From Glaciecola sp. KUL10 (GTDB lineage: Bacteria > Pseudomonadota > Gammaproteobacteria > Enterobacterales > Alteromonadaceae): 64,000 nucleotides of DNA. Every line of letters starts with the position of its first letter. Position 1 is the first letter of the stretch. The stretch is taken from the NCBI RefSeq assembly GCF_003203515.1, contig NZ_BGNG01000006.1:186001-250000 (forward strand), written 5' to 3'. A model generated the notes under the pieces. That model was not told the origin of the DNA and ran no database searches. It worked only from the letters and a program-made list of their open reading frames with translations. This document shows positions 1 to 8,659 of this stretch, in pieces. Made by a program: the position numbers and the translations under genes.

Positions 1-306
1 AGCGTTGACGACGCGACCAATATCACTATCGAGTTTTTAAAAGCTTATGTACCCGCAGGAAAATCACCGTTGTGCGGCAATACTATCGGTCAAGATAGAC
101 GCTTCTTGGTAAAATATATGCCAAGGCTCGAAGCGTATTTTCATTACAGAAGTATTGACGTCAGCACTATCAAAGAGCTTACCAAACGATGGAAGCCCGA
201 GGTTTTAAAAGACTTCACAAAAAAAGGCGTGCACTTAGCCTTGGACGATATCATCGAATCTATAGAAGAAATGAAGTTTTACAGAGATAAAGTGTTTAAG
301 ATTTAG
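1..306 (+). CDS. orn: Oligoribonuclease, C-terminal part (5' end outside window)
   Basis: The reading frame is open from base 1 to a TAG at 304-306, giving about 101 residues; the N-terminal part with the first exonuclease motifs lies upstream of the window. The visible part carries the DEDDh-family features of Orn: the [12 protein letters not shown] block, the [11 protein letters not shown] segment and [11 protein letters not shown], whose His and Asp fit the last catalytic motif. Orn degrades 2-5 nt RNAs and pGpG to mononucleotides in the cytoplasm, which also ends c-di-GMP turnover; three GGDEF-type proteins lie in this window. A tRNA-Gly gene follows, as glycine tRNAs follow orn in E. coli. 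Confidence 0.95.
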   Translation, partial: SVDDATNITIEFLKAYVPAGKSPLCGNTIGQDRRFLVKYMPRLEAYFHYRSIDVSTIKELTKRWKPEVLKDFTKKGVHLALDDIIESIEEMKFYRDKVFKI

Positions 307-345
307 GCAAAAGAGCACAAATTTTAAAAAAACTAAAAATTATGC

Positions 346-373
346 TTGCACCCAACAAATATTTTCCTATAAT
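346..373 (+). promoter_or_regulatory. Sigma-70 promoter for tRNA-Gly
   Basis: TTGCAC at 346-351 and a perfect TATAAT at 368-373 are separated by 16 bp. They are followed by a G+C-rich discriminator (GCGCGTC, 374-380) directly before the tRNA. A G+C-rich discriminator is typical of stringently controlled stable-RNA promoters, so growth-rate control is likely (inference). Confidence 0.8.
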
Positions 374-386
374 GCGCGTCCACATT

Positions 387-462
<76 letters not shown>

Positions 463-647
463 AATTCTTACCCATAGCCAAATTAAAGCGTTACTAGTGC
501 TGCCGAGGCTGTGGGTTTATTCATTGTTTTTCTGCTTTTAAAAACACCTTTAGGCTAATTGATTCTAAGCCTAAGTCATGAAATTTCGACGTAAAGACCG
601 CTTGCAGTTTGGCTTGTTAGATTTTTTTCTATAGACTATTTGGTTAA

Positions 648-1733
648 GTGGCTTGGTTAGTTTCAAGCTTAATACAAGCAGCGAAACATGAACTTGAAAA
701 ACAAAATAAAAAAGCCACATCACTAAAAGACGTCGCCAAAGCAATTGGCGTGTCTACTGCAACTATTTCCAATGCCTTTAACCGTCCAGATCAATTATCG
801 GACAAACTGCGAAGTCGAATATTGGAAGAATGCAAACATCTCGGTTACGCTGGGCCAAGCCTCGCTGCCAGAAGTTTGCGTTCGGGAAAGTCAGATGTGA
901 TAGGAGTGGTATTAGCCGACTCTCTTGGTTACAGTTTTTCTGACCCAATGGCAATCAGCTTGCTAGAGGGTGTTTCTAGTGTATTGGAGAAACATAACAA
1001 ACAGTTGTTACTGCTGTCTTCACTGTCTGATAACTCATCTCAAGTGGGCGCTGAGTCACTTCCAGACGGATTTATATTTTATGGCACACCCAGTCAAAAT
1101 GCATTAGCGCGAATCCTGAATCTATCAAAACCTTGTGTATCAATTGATTTTTCTCATGAAGCGATGCCTAGCGTTAACATTGATAATCGAAAAGCCTCGA
1201 AGGAAATTGCTGAATATGCAATTACCGACAGTGACGATAGTGTTGCTATTATCGGCATGCGACTTGTAGAAGATGAAAACGTGCGTGCACTACAGGAGGG
1301 TGACAACTTAGGCAATAGCCAAGAAATTGCCCATCAAAGGCTGTTGGGGTATTTAGATGGCGCGGCGGCTAAAGGCGTTTCAATACCTTTTACTTCTCGC
1401 ATTCATCTGCCGCGAAATACGATTGATTATGCACAACAAGCAGCAATAGCATTACTTGAAAGAAAAGATAGACCTAATGTTATCTTGTGTATGAGTGATG
1501 TGATTGCTATGACTGTTTGTCGAGTGGCCAATCAAATGGGTATTTTTGTACCAGAAGAATTAAAAGTGACGGGATTTGATGATATTGCCGAAGCAACTAG
1601 AAACTCCCCTCCATTAACCACTTGTTCCCAACAAGGCGTAGAAAAGGGCATCATTGCAACAACCATGCTCATTGAAAATGATACCGTCAGTAAAGTCGTT
1701 GAGACTAAGTTAAGAAAGCGAGATTCAGCTTAG
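648..1733 (+). CDS. LacI-family transcriptional regulator
   Basis: This is a 361-residue LacI/GalR-type repressor. The DNA-binding helix-turn-helix and hinge lie near residues 25-75 (SLKDVAKAIGVSTATISNAF, then LAARSLRSGKSDVIGVV). A periplasmic-binding-protein-like effector domain follows, ending with the family's VTGFDDIAEA segment. The start is a GTG at 648 with no clear Shine-Dalgarno; there is a stop codon just upstream in frame and no better in-frame start before the HTH. The protein is slightly long at its N terminus for the family. Its 3' end overlaps the convergent amylosucrase gene by 4 bp. Proximity to amylosucrase and fructokinase suggests that it controls sucrose use; the effector is unknown. 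Confidence 0.88.
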   Translation: MAWLVSSLIQAAKHELEKQNKKATSLKDVAKAIGVSTATISNAFNRPDQLSDKLRSRILEECKHLGYAGPSLAARSLRSGKSDVIGVVLADSLGYSFSDPMAISLLEGVSSVLEKHNKQLLLLSSLSDNSSQVGAESLPDGFIFYGTPSQNALARILNLSKPCVSIDFSHEAMPSVNIDNRKASKEIAEYAITDSDDSVAIIGMRLVEDENVRALQEGDNLGNSQEIAHQRLLGYLDGAAAKGVSIPFTSRIHLPRNTIDYAQQAAIALLERKDRPNVILCMSDVIAMTVCRVANQMGIFVPEELKVTGFDDIAEATRNSPPLTTCSQQGVEKGIIATTMLIENDTVSKVVETKLRKRDSA

Positions 1734-3646
1734 GATTTTAACCAAAGGCATTGATAGGCTTGCAAGCTGATCGGTTTGCTGCATTCGTAGGTTGTGCTGG
1801 TGATTAGTTCTAAGGCTATTTTAGATTCAAGGCAACGCATAATAGCACTTGGTAGCACTAGGGTATGCTCGCTAAAGTTGACGATACACAAACATCGTTC
1901 TCCGAGATTTGATACCCTTAAATATGCGAAGCAGTGTTGATTGGGGGCGTTCAAAACTTGCGTATTGGCATCACCCAAAATAGGGTGGGTTTGTCTTAGC
2001 GAAATCAAGTGATTAAGTTTAGATTGCACGCTTAATTGAGTGGGTGACACTCTGCCTGCTAGTACGTCGTCACTTACTTCTATTCTGTGCACCCACCTGG
2101 CATCATCTTTTTGCTCAGTGTTTTGTTGGTAAGAATAGTCATTCAATAGTGCAAATTCATCACCCGCGTACAACAACGGAATCCCGCCAAAACTTAAAAT
2201 AATTGAGTGCACTAACACAATTCGGCTAACAGCAGATTCAATGTCAGCTTGATTGTTTGTGGCAAGCGCAGACTCTAATCCACATAACGAAGCTAATGAT
2301 CCACAGACTCTGCAATCGCCCGTTTCTGGGTTTTCGCCAAATGCTATACCATTTGCAAAACTCCCCTCAAATCGACCGGTGTAAAACTGATTAAGAAAAT
2401 GTCGATGGTCGTCGCCATTTATACCCAATTCTGCGGCAACGCTGTCATCGAAAGTCCATCCAATATCATCATGACACCTAGCATAATTTACCCATGAGCA
2501 GTGGTCGTTTATTGTGTTGGTTTTTTGCAAAGACGCGGTAATCAATCTTGTTTTTCGAGTTGCCAGTGAGTTCCATATTAATGCCATAAGTAAGGGGTTG
2601 TATGAAAGTTGGCATTCTTTGCGGTCTATGTATTTGACTACTTCATCAGGGTGGACAATTGCTTCGCTCTTGAATACAACACTTGGAGCAGCAATTTGCA
2701 AACAAGCATTAAATGCTTGAATCAGCGTATGTGCTTTGTCTAGATTTTCGCAATCTGTGCCCATTTCTTTCCAAATGAACGCGAGAGCATCTAAGCGCAG
2801 CGCGTCGCCCCCAATGTTGGCTAAAAAGAGCATTTCAGCGGCTATCTTTGTAAATACAGCTGGGTTGCTATAATTTAAGTCCCACTGAAAATTATTAAAC
2901 GTCGTCCATACCCATTTTTGAGAGTCTACGTTAAAGGTAAAGTTACCTCGCCGGACTTGAGGGAATATCTCTCGAAGGTGAGTTTCGTACGCATTGGGAA
3001 TTGCTTTGTCATCAAACATGTAATAATACTGTTGAAATTCATGCTCACCTTGTTTGGCGAGCATCGCCCACTCATGCTCATCAGAAGTGTGGTTAAATAC
3101 AAAGTCTAGAACTAAGTTTATCCCAGCGTCATTTAAATCCTTGGACAAGCCCTTTAAGTCGTCTATTGTTCCTAGTCTTGGCATGACGTTCCGATAATCA
3201 GTGACTGCATAGCCACCATCATTTTCTCCCTTAGGGCATTGAAAAAGTGGCATAAGATGCAGGTATGTGACGCCTAATCGTTTAAAGTAAGGAATACGAG
3301 CTCTAAGTCCTGCTATATCGCCGCCAAAAAGGTCAACATATATCGCCATCCCTAGCATTTTGTTACTCTTATACCAGTTGGGGTGTTTAGCTTTTTGTTT
3401 ATCTTTAGCCTTTAAGTGTTCAGGACGTTCAGCAAACCCCCTCACTATCACCGCAAAAAGTTGCTGTAGATGATAGTAAAAATCATATTGCCAGCCATAG
3501 ATATGATGAAAGTGAGTAAACAAACGAGGAAATTGTTTTGTTAATCTCGCGCTTATTTCTTCTCTTTGGCTTTTACTGAGGCGTAAAAACACCTCTTCGT
3601 TAAAGAGGCGCTCAAGTGTCTTTTTGCTTTCAATTACATAATTCAC
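1730..3646 (-). CDS. Amylosucrase (GH13, sucrose-using alpha-glucan synthase)
   Basis: This 638-residue enzyme matches Neisseria polysaccharea amylosucrase (about 636 aa) along its length. From memory of that enzyme, the catalytic residues fall at the same numbers: nucleophile Asp286 (ALRLDALAF), acid/base Glu328 (FKSEAIVHP), and His392-Asp393 (CHDDIGW). An N-terminal helical domain (1-90), the (beta/alpha)8 barrel and a C-terminal beta domain are present, with no signal peptide, so it is cytoplasmic. It would convert sucrose to alpha-1,4-glucan plus fructose; sucrose hydrolysis is the close alternative. It starts with GTG and has GGAG about 9 nt upstream. It diverges from a fructokinase gene that would phosphorylate the released fructose. 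Confidence 0.9.
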   Translation of the reverse strand: MNYVIESKKTLERLFNEEVFLRLSKSQREEISARLTKQFPRLFTHFHHIYGWQYDFYYHLQQLFAVIVRGFAERPEHLKAKDKQKAKHPNWYKSNKMLGMAIYVDLFGGDIAGLRARIPYFKRLGVTYLHLMPLFQCPKGENDGGYAVTDYRNVMPRLGTIDDLKGLSKDLNDAGINLVLDFVFNHTSDEHEWAMLAKQGEHEFQQYYYMFDDKAIPNAYETHLREIFPQVRRGNFTFNVDSQKWVWTTFNNFQWDLNYSNPAVFTKIAAEMLFLANIGGDALRLDALAFIWKEMGTDCENLDKAHTLIQAFNACLQIAAPSVVFKSEAIVHPDEVVKYIDRKECQLSYNPLLMALIWNSLATRKTRLITASLQKTNTINDHCSWVNYARCHDDIGWTFDDSVAAELGINGDDHRHFLNQFYTGRFEGSFANGIAFGENPETGDCRVCGSLASLCGLESALATNNQADIESAVSRIVLVHSIILSFGGIPLLYAGDEFALLNDYSYQQNTEQKDDARWVHRIEVSDDVLAGRVSPTQLSVQSKLNHLISLRQTHPILGDANTQVLNAPNQHCFAYLRVSNLGERCLCIVNFSEHTLVLPSAIMRCLESKIALELITSTTYECSKPISLQAYQCLWLKS

Positions 3647-3726
3647 AGATAGGCCTTAAACTACTCCATCGAATGCACGAAACGTGCTGATAGCTTGGAT
3701 TCAAACATTTGGGTTGATACATCCAT

Positions 3727-3740
3727 CTTAAACGATTAAG
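3727..3740. promoter_or_regulatory. Candidate LacI-family operator in the divergent amylosucrase/fructokinase region
   Basis: CTTAAACGATTAAG has 5-bp inverted arms around a central CG, the usual centre of LacI/GalR operators. It sits between two divergent genes whose products act in series on sucrose, with a LacI-type regulator encoded nearby. The binding protein is inferred only. Confidence 0.45.
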
Positions 3741-3773
3741 CTCTGTAAAATCAATGTTAAAAATCTAAAACGA

Positions 3774-3785
3774 ATTACGCGTAAT
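3774..3785. promoter_or_regulatory. 12-bp perfect palindrome upstream of fructokinase
   Basis: ATTACGCGTAAT is a perfect palindrome ending 28 bp before the fructokinase ATG. It could be a second repressor site or part of a promoter-overlapping operator. Its centre is GC rather than the CG of classical LacI-family sites. A third odd-centred inverted repeat, GCACGAAACGTGC, is at 3675-3687 on the amylosucrase side. Confidence 0.35.
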
Positions 3786-3813
3786 AGAATAAATCTAACT
3801 AAGAGAGCATTAA

Positions 3814-4695
3814 ATGACTTTATACAAGGGGGCAATTGAGGCCGGTGGGACAAAATTTAATTGCGCGATTATGTCTGAACAAAGGGAGATCATTGCTCAA
3901 ACAAGGATTCCAACAACAAGCCCGGAAGAAACTATCGGCAAAGTGATCGCGTTCTACCATGAAAATGCTGACCGCAATTTAAAAGTTTCGTCTGTTGGCC
4001 TTGCCTGTTTTGGTCCGCTAGACTTAAATCTTAATTCTGATCAATATGGTTCGATTACTCAAACACCTAAACCAAATTGGTCTAATGTACCGATACGAAA
4101 CATGCTGATGAATAGTTTGTCTGTTCCTGTTTTTATAGAGACGGATGTAAATGCAGCAGCACTGGCTGAATATAAATGGGGCAACGCTCAGACTGCTGAA
4201 GTCTGTGTATACGTAACTATAGGGACTGGTTTAGGCGGAGGACTAGTAATTGACGGGAGGCCGATACACGGTCTCGTGCATCCTGAAATGGGCCACATGC
4301 TCGTGAATATCCCTGACAATACTCATGGTTGTTGTCCATTTCATGACAATTGTGCTGAGGGTTTAGCATCGGGAACAGCAATGAGGCATATATGGAAACA
4401 AACCGCTGAGGACTTTGATGAAAATCATCCAGCATGGGAGCTTGAGAGCGAAGTGTTGGCAAAGTTTTGCCATAACTTGATGATGATACTCAGCCCAAAT
4501 AAAATCATTCTAGGGGGAGGTGTGATGGGACAATCATTATTGATCGAAATGGTGAGAACTAAGCTTGAGAATAGTCTTGCTGGATATATTTCATTTCCTA
4601 AAGGGGTAAAGATTAGTGATGTGATTGTTGAAACTGGCCTAGGTGAGTTGTCTGGTCTATATGGCGCCTTTGCGTTAACTGCTCAGGAAGACTAG
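3814..4695 (+). CDS. ROK-family fructokinase
   Basis: This 293-residue sugar kinase has the N-terminal phosphate loop GAIEAGGTKFN, the ETDVNAAALAE segment with the catalytic Asp, and the ATP-binding VTIGTGLGGGLV. The ROK zinc motif (HPEMGH followed by HGCCPFHDNCAEGLASG, giving one His and the Cys ligands) is complete. The EAGGTKF opening and the length fit the ROK fructokinase subgroup better than glucokinases. The ATG has an AGAGAG ribosome site about 9 nt upstream. It would convert fructose released by the divergent amylosucrase to fructose 6-phosphate. No sugar transporter gene adjoins it. Confidence 0.88.
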   Translation: MTLYKGAIEAGGTKFNCAIMSEQREIIAQTRIPTTSPEETIGKVIAFYHENADRNLKVSSVGLACFGPLDLNLNSDQYGSITQTPKPNWSNVPIRNMLMNSLSVPVFIETDVNAAALAEYKWGNAQTAEVCVYVTIGTGLGGGLVIDGRPIHGLVHPEMGHMLVNIPDNTHGCCPFHDNCAEGLASGTAMRHIWKQTAEDFDENHPAWELESEVLAKFCHNLMMILSPNKIILGGGVMGQSLLIEMVRTKLENSLAGYISFPKGVKISDVIVETGLGELSGLYGAFALTAQED

Positions 4696-4746
4696 GACAT
4701 TCTGGCATCGTTTAAACGTAGAAAATCAAAATAAATAATGCTACCC

Positions 4747-4763
4747 TTCAGGTCTGACCAGTT
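4747..4763. promoter_or_regulatory. FadR-type operator upstream of the hotdog thioesterase
   Basis: TTCAGGTCTGACCAGTT matches the gammaproteobacterial FadR consensus AnCTGGTCyGACCAGnT at all but two positions, including the whole GGTCTGACCAG core. It ends 27 bp before the ATG at 4791, where a bound repressor would block transcription. FadR itself is not encoded in the window, so this is a sequence-based prediction. Confidence 0.7.
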
Positions 4764-4790
4764 GGTATTGATAACAATGAGGCACACCTA

Positions 4791-5261
4791 ATGACACATT
4801 CAAATTACTTATTAAAGTTACAGGAAAAGTTCCAAAAAATTCCCTTTGGTCAAACGCTTTTTAGTAAGTTGTTCGTGTCCAAAGCTCCTTATTTTAAAAG
4901 TATCAAACCCAAGATATTAGTGTTAGAAGAAAATTTTTGTCAGGTAGCCCTTCCAAAGCGCAAAGCTGTTCACAACCACATTGGCACAGTACATGCGATT
5001 GCTGTTTGTAATGCGCTTGAAATGGCGATGGGGGCAATGGCTGAAGCTTCAATCCCTACGCATTTAAGGTGGTTACCAAAGGGTATGAATGTCAATTATC
5101 TTGCTAAATCGACAACAGATCTAGTGGCAGAAGCAAGGGTTGAAGCTTCTCAATGGAAGGCGGGGGATTTATTTGTACCTGTTCGAGCAATGGATACCAA
5201 TGGAACCGTAGTCGTAGATGGCGAGATTAGACTTTGGGTAACTGAAAAGCCGCAAAAGTAG
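4791..5261 (+). CDS. DUF4442 hotdog-fold protein, probable acyl-CoA thioesterase
   Basis: This 156-residue soluble protein has the DUF4442/PaaI-like hotdog signature: KAVHNHIGTVHAIAVCNALEMAMG in the central-helix region (residues 60-83), then LRWLPKGMNVNYLAKS and a C-terminal beta strand (VVVDGEIRLWV). The ATG is preceded by GAGG with 8 nt spacing. Members are predicted thioesterases, but the substrate of this subgroup is unknown. The FadR-type box just upstream ties it to fatty-acid metabolism, suggesting a role in acyl-CoA turnover (inference). It is transcribed in the same direction as fructokinase, about 95 bp downstream, but probably from its own promoter. Confidence 0.8.
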   Translation: MTHSNYLLKLQEKFQKIPFGQTLFSKLFVSKAPYFKSIKPKILVLEENFCQVALPKRKAVHNHIGTVHAIAVCNALEMAMGAMAEASIPTHLRWLPKGMNVNYLAKSTTDLVAEARVEASQWKAGDLFVPVRAMDTNGTVVVDGEIRLWVTEKPQK

Positions 5262-5479
5262 TTATTTTCGGTCTCACGTTAATTTTGTGAAGCCCATTAG
5301 TATGAAATAAAATACATAGATATAAATAAAGTGCCACAAAAGCTTCACGCAAATATGGTTTGCTACCGATGTTTAAAATAATGATTGACAAGGCCTAACT
5401 AAAGGCTTATCAATGCGACTTAACAGTAAGTTTCATTGGTTTTTGTTTTATCTTGGTATCATTGGGTAGGAGCAAGGCT

Positions 5480-5863
5480 GTGGCAAAAATTACTCGAGAT
5501 TCGTTAGTTAAAAAGATGTTTAGCGATGCTAAGCATTATCCGTATGGTTTTTCACGCTCAGGTGATTTCTCTATCGCCGAAAGCAAAGCACTTCAGCAGT
5601 ATGGGTGTTTGATCGCTGCATTGGTAGATGGCGTTATCAAACCATCAAATGAAGAAGAGCAAGCATACATCGATTGTGCGTTGGGTGTTCAATCCCCCCA
5701 GAATGCAGCTCAAAAGGCTTGGCTGAAATATCAAAGTCGTATCAATCGACCCAAATATGGCAGCATCCACGGGACAAAAAAGACAAGTTCTGATGCCAGT
5801 AATGATGACGACAACTTAGTGTTAGATATTGACGATGATATAGATATTGATATCGATGATTAA
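5480..5863 (+). CDS. maoP: MaoP/YifE-family protein (DUF413) with acidic tail
   Basis: This 127-residue protein is homologous to E. coli MaoP (YifE), which organises the Ori macrodomain. The conserved core is KHYPYGFSRSGDFSIAE, the EEEQAYIDCALG helix and WLKYQSRINRPK. I chose the GTG at 5480 because TAGGAG lies 7 nt upstream; a TTG at 5453 would add nine unconserved residues. The C terminus is strongly acidic, with Asp/Ile alternation over about the last 20 residues. maoP also lies beside ilv genes in E. coli, which supports orthology. The 218 bp before it show no other gene. Confidence 0.88.
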   Translation: MAKITRDSLVKKMFSDAKHYPYGFSRSGDFSIAESKALQQYGCLIAALVDGVIKPSNEEEQAYIDCALGVQSPQNAAQKAWLKYQSRINRPKYGSIHGTKKTSSDASNDDDNLVLDIDDDIDIDIDD

Positions 5864-5970
5864 TTAGTATGTTCATCCTCCTGTAAACAATATGTTAATC
5901 ACTTTTTGAGTGTTTTATCCTAACATTTGCTTATATTGGGATAAATATCTCACTTTTTTGTATTTCCTCT

Positions 5971-5999
5971 TTTAATCTCATGTAACCCTGCGATATAGT
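5971..5999 (+). promoter_or_regulatory. Possible promoter of ilvIH
   Basis: TTTAAT (5971-5976) and TATAGT (5994-5999) are 17 bp apart, about 45 bp before the ilvI start. The -35 is weak, so an activator could be needed. The 181 bp between maoP and ilvI shows no branched-chain-rich leader peptide or attenuator hairpin. Confidence 0.35.
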
Positions 6000-6044
6000 C
6001 TCGATAATTAAGTAAATAGACCACGAATACGAGGGGAATATCCT

Positions 6045-7763
6045 GTGAAAATGATGTCAGGCGCGGCTATGGTTGTAGAAGCGTTGAAAGATGTTGGGGT
6101 TACGCATTTGTTTGGGTATCCAGGCGGTGCAGTACTAGATATATATGATGCACTTTTTGCTCAAGAAACGATTAAACATGTTTTAGTCAGACATGAGCAA
6201 GCGGCAGCGCACATGGCGGATGGATACGCAAGAGCAACAGGTAAAACGGGTGCTGTTCTTGTCACGTCAGGTCCTGGAGCAACCAACACAATTACTGGCA
6301 TTGCAACTGCATTCATGGACTCAATTCCTATGGTTATCCTCTCTGGTCAGGTTCCATCTATGCACATAGGGGAGGATGCTTTCCAAGAGTGCGATATGGT
6401 TGGGGTATCTAGACCGGTAGTTAAACATAGTTTTTTAGTTAAAAAGGCTGAAGATATTCCCATGGCGATCGCCAAGGCGTTTTACATTGCAAACTCTGGT
6501 AGACCGGGGCCGGTTGTTGTCGATCTTCCTAAGGATATTGTAAATGTTCAAGAACAGCATCCATATGTGTTCCCTGCTGATGTCACTATGCGCTCATATA
6601 ACCCCACAGTTAAAGGTCATTCAAAGCAGATTAATAAAGCCGTGAAATCAATGCTTAAAGCTAAACGCCCAGTGATATATGTAGGCGGAGGAGCAATTGC
6701 AGCTGAAGCATCGCAATACGTGACACAATTGGCGGAAAAACTACACGCACCAGTGACAAGTACGCTCATGGGGCTTGGGGCATTTCCCAGTACTCACGAA
6801 CAATTTGTGGGTATGCTGGGCATGCATGGAACGCTTGAAGCAAATAAGACGATGCATAACTCAGATTGTATTATTGCACTAGGGGCGCGTTTTGATGATC
6901 GTGTCACTAACAACGTTGACAAGTTTTGTCCTCATGCAGATATCATACATGTTGATATCGATCCCGCATCTATCTCTAAGATTGTGAATGCACATGTGCC
7001 AGTAGTTGGTTCAGTTGATAAAGTCACTCTTCAGATGCTAACAGCCCTTGCTGACAAAGAACTGGAAGATCAAGCAGAAAAACTAGAAGATTGGTGGAAG
7101 CAAATTAATTCTTGGCGAGCTAAAAAGTGCCTGGATTATCCACAAGAGACACAAGTGATTAAGCCACAACGAGTAATTGAAGCGCTGTATAAACACACTA
7201 ATGGCGAAGCATATGTGAGTTCTGATGTGGGCCAGCATCAAATGTTTGCCGCGCTATACTATCCTTTTGCAAAGCCTCGCCGTTGGATCAATTCGGGCGG
7301 GCTTGGAACAATGGGGTTTGGTTTACCTGCTGCAATGGGAGTGCAATTTGCACACCCTGAGGCATGTTCCGTTGTTGTTACTGGGGACGGCAGTATCCAA
7401 ATGAATATTCAAGAGTTGTCAACCTGTCTACAGTATGGCTTGCCTGTTAAAATAATCTCTTTAAACAATCGTGCGCTTGGCATGGTACGACAATGGCAAG
7501 ATATGATTTATAAGGGGCGTCATTCTCACTCCTACATGGATTCAATGCCTGATTTCGTGGCGCTTGCCGAGGCTTACGGTCATATTGGGATAAAAGTAGA
7601 TAAACTCGATGACCTTGACGCTGCCATGGAGCGCTGTTTTGCAGAAAAGAATCGCTTAGTATTTATGGATATTGCAGTTGATCAAAATGAACACGTATAC
7701 CCAATGCAGATTAAATATGGAGCGATGGATGACATGCGCTTGAGCAAGACGGAGCGTACATAA
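6045..7763 (+). CDS. ilvI: Acetolactate synthase, large (catalytic) subunit
   Basis: This 572-residue ThDP enzyme catalyses the first common step of valine, leucine and isoleucine synthesis (two pyruvates to acetolactate, or pyruvate plus 2-oxobutyrate to acetohydroxybutyrate). The ThDP activating Glu is in [19 protein letters not shown] (about residue 49). The FAD-contact region is [11 protein letters not shown], and the Mg-ThDP motif begins at [13 protein letters not shown]. The length is close to E. coli IlvI (574 aa). It starts at GTG with GAGGGG 8 nt upstream; an ATG two codons later is an alternative. It overlaps ilvH by one base, so the subunits are translationally coupled. Confidence 0.96.
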   Translation: MKMMSGAAMVVEALKDVGVTHLFGYPGGAVLDIYDALFAQETIKHVLVRHEQAAAHMADGYARATGKTGAVLVTSGPGATNTITGIATAFMDSIPMVILSGQVPSMHIGEDAFQECDMVGVSRPVVKHSFLVKKAEDIPMAIAKAFYIANSGRPGPVVVDLPKDIVNVQEQHPYVFPADVTMRSYNPTVKGHSKQINKAVKSMLKAKRPVIYVGGGAIAAEASQYVTQLAEKLHAPVTSTLMGLGAFPSTHEQFVGMLGMHGTLEANKTMHNSDCIIALGARFDDRVTNNVDKFCPHADIIHVDIDPASISKIVNAHVPVVGSVDKVTLQMLTALADKELEDQAEKLEDWWKQINSWRAKKCLDYPQETQVIKPQRVIEALYKHTNGEAYVSSDVGQHQMFAALYYPFAKPRRWINSGGLGTMGFGLPAAMGVQFAHPEACSVVVTGDGSIQMNIQELSTCLQYGLPVKIISLNNRALGMVRQWQDMIYKGRHSHSYMDSMPDFVALAEAYGHIGIKVDKLDDLDAAMERCFAEKNRLVFMDIAVDQNEHVYPMQIKYGAMDDMRLSKTERT

Positions 7764-8260
7764 TGAGAAGAATTATTTCAGTATTAATGGAAAATGCGCC
7801 TGGCGCATTGTCTAGAATCGTAGGTGTGTTCTCACAGCGTGGATATAACGTAGATTCTCTATGCGTGGCGCCGACAGATGATGAGAGCTTATCTAGACTC
7901 ACTATCATTACACAGGGCACAGATAAGGTGATTGAACAGATCACCAAGCAAGTGAACAAACTTATCGACGTTTTAAAAGTAGTAGAATTAACCGATGGCG
8001 CGCATGTTGAAAGAGAACTCATGCTAATAAAAGTTGCGACGCGCACTGAACTCGCACGCTCGGAAGTTAAACGCAATGTCGATATTTTTAGAGCGCGAAT
8101 TTTAGACGTTACCGTAAACAACTACACAATTGAAATCACGGGTACAAGCGAGAAGCTCACTGCGTTCGCTGATGTAATGGCGCAATGCGCAGAGATTACT
8201 GAGGCTGCAAGAACCGGTGTAGTGGGACTTGCACGTGGTGATAAAGCACTTAGACCTTAA
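7763..8260 (+). CDS. ilvH: Acetolactate synthase, small regulatory subunit
   Basis: This 165-residue protein has an N-terminal ACT domain (ISVLMENAPGALSRIVGVFSQRGYNVDSL in the first 35 residues), which binds valine for feedback inhibition, and a C-terminal ALS_ss_C domain. The length equals E. coli IlvH within two residues. Its ATG overlaps the ilvI stop (TAATG). It stabilises and regulates the catalytic subunit. A rho-independent terminator follows 22 bp later, closing a two-gene operon. Confidence 0.96.
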   Translation: MRRIISVLMENAPGALSRIVGVFSQRGYNVDSLCVAPTDDESLSRLTIITQGTDKVIEQITKQVNKLIDVLKVVELTDGAHVERELMLIKVATRTELARSEVKRNVDIFRARILDVTVNNYTIEITGTSEKLTAFADVMAQCAEITEAARTGVVGLARGDKALRP

Positions 8261-8282
8261 TTTCTAAAGATGTTAAATGCCT

Positions 8283-8317
8283 AAAAAGTCAATCAACATC
8301 AGTTGTTTGACTTTTTT
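8283..8317 (+). terminator. Rho-independent terminator after ilvIH
   Basis: AAAGTCAA and CAAC (8285-8297) pair with GTTG and TTGACTTT (8302-8314) around an ATCA loop with one mismatch, followed by a T run. The remaining bases to 8448 hold no gene I can support. Confidence 0.8.
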
Positions 8318-8448
8318 ACATATTCATTATTAGTTGATCTAGTTTGATTTTTATCAGTAATAACTGATGGAAGCGGTACAAAATAGACTTATTGTGAGTT
8401 TATCGAACATATTTTTGCGAATAACGAATAATAAGTTCGAATAATAGC

Positions 8449-8475
8449 TTGCGATTCGATTTTTTGTGCTACACT
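8449..8475 (+). promoter_or_regulatory. Possible promoter with long leader for the cold-shock gene
   Basis: TTGCGA (8449-8454) and an extended -10 TGCTACACT (-10 hexamer 8470-8475) lie about 185 bp upstream of the csp start. The spacer is only 15 bp, but the TGn extension can compensate. A start here would give a roughly 180-nt leader, like the structured leaders of cspA-type mRNAs. The leader region 8480-8655 contains the inverted pair AATGCGCGTTTATGCGC but no convincing ORF. Confidence 0.35.
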
Positions 8476-8659
8476 TCGTTTGTTGTCGTTGAAAAATTGT
8501 TATTTGTTTTATTACTGTAAGTGCTATAAACCTCTTGTTCACGCCCGTGACGCTTAGTTAGACGTTTTCATTTGTAAGTAAAATCTCAGTAGTTAATCTC
8601 AACGGCATAGAGAAATGCGCGTTTATGCGCTGTTATATTTATATTGATTTGAGGTTTAC

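Noticed and set aside
5864-6044. ilv leader peptide and attenuator
   Set aside because: No short ORF rich in Val, Leu or Ile codons and no alternative hairpins are visible before ilvI.
8354-8542. 62-codon minus-strand ORF upstream of csp
   Set aside because: It has no ribosome site or recognisable sequence and covers the probable csp promoter and leader.
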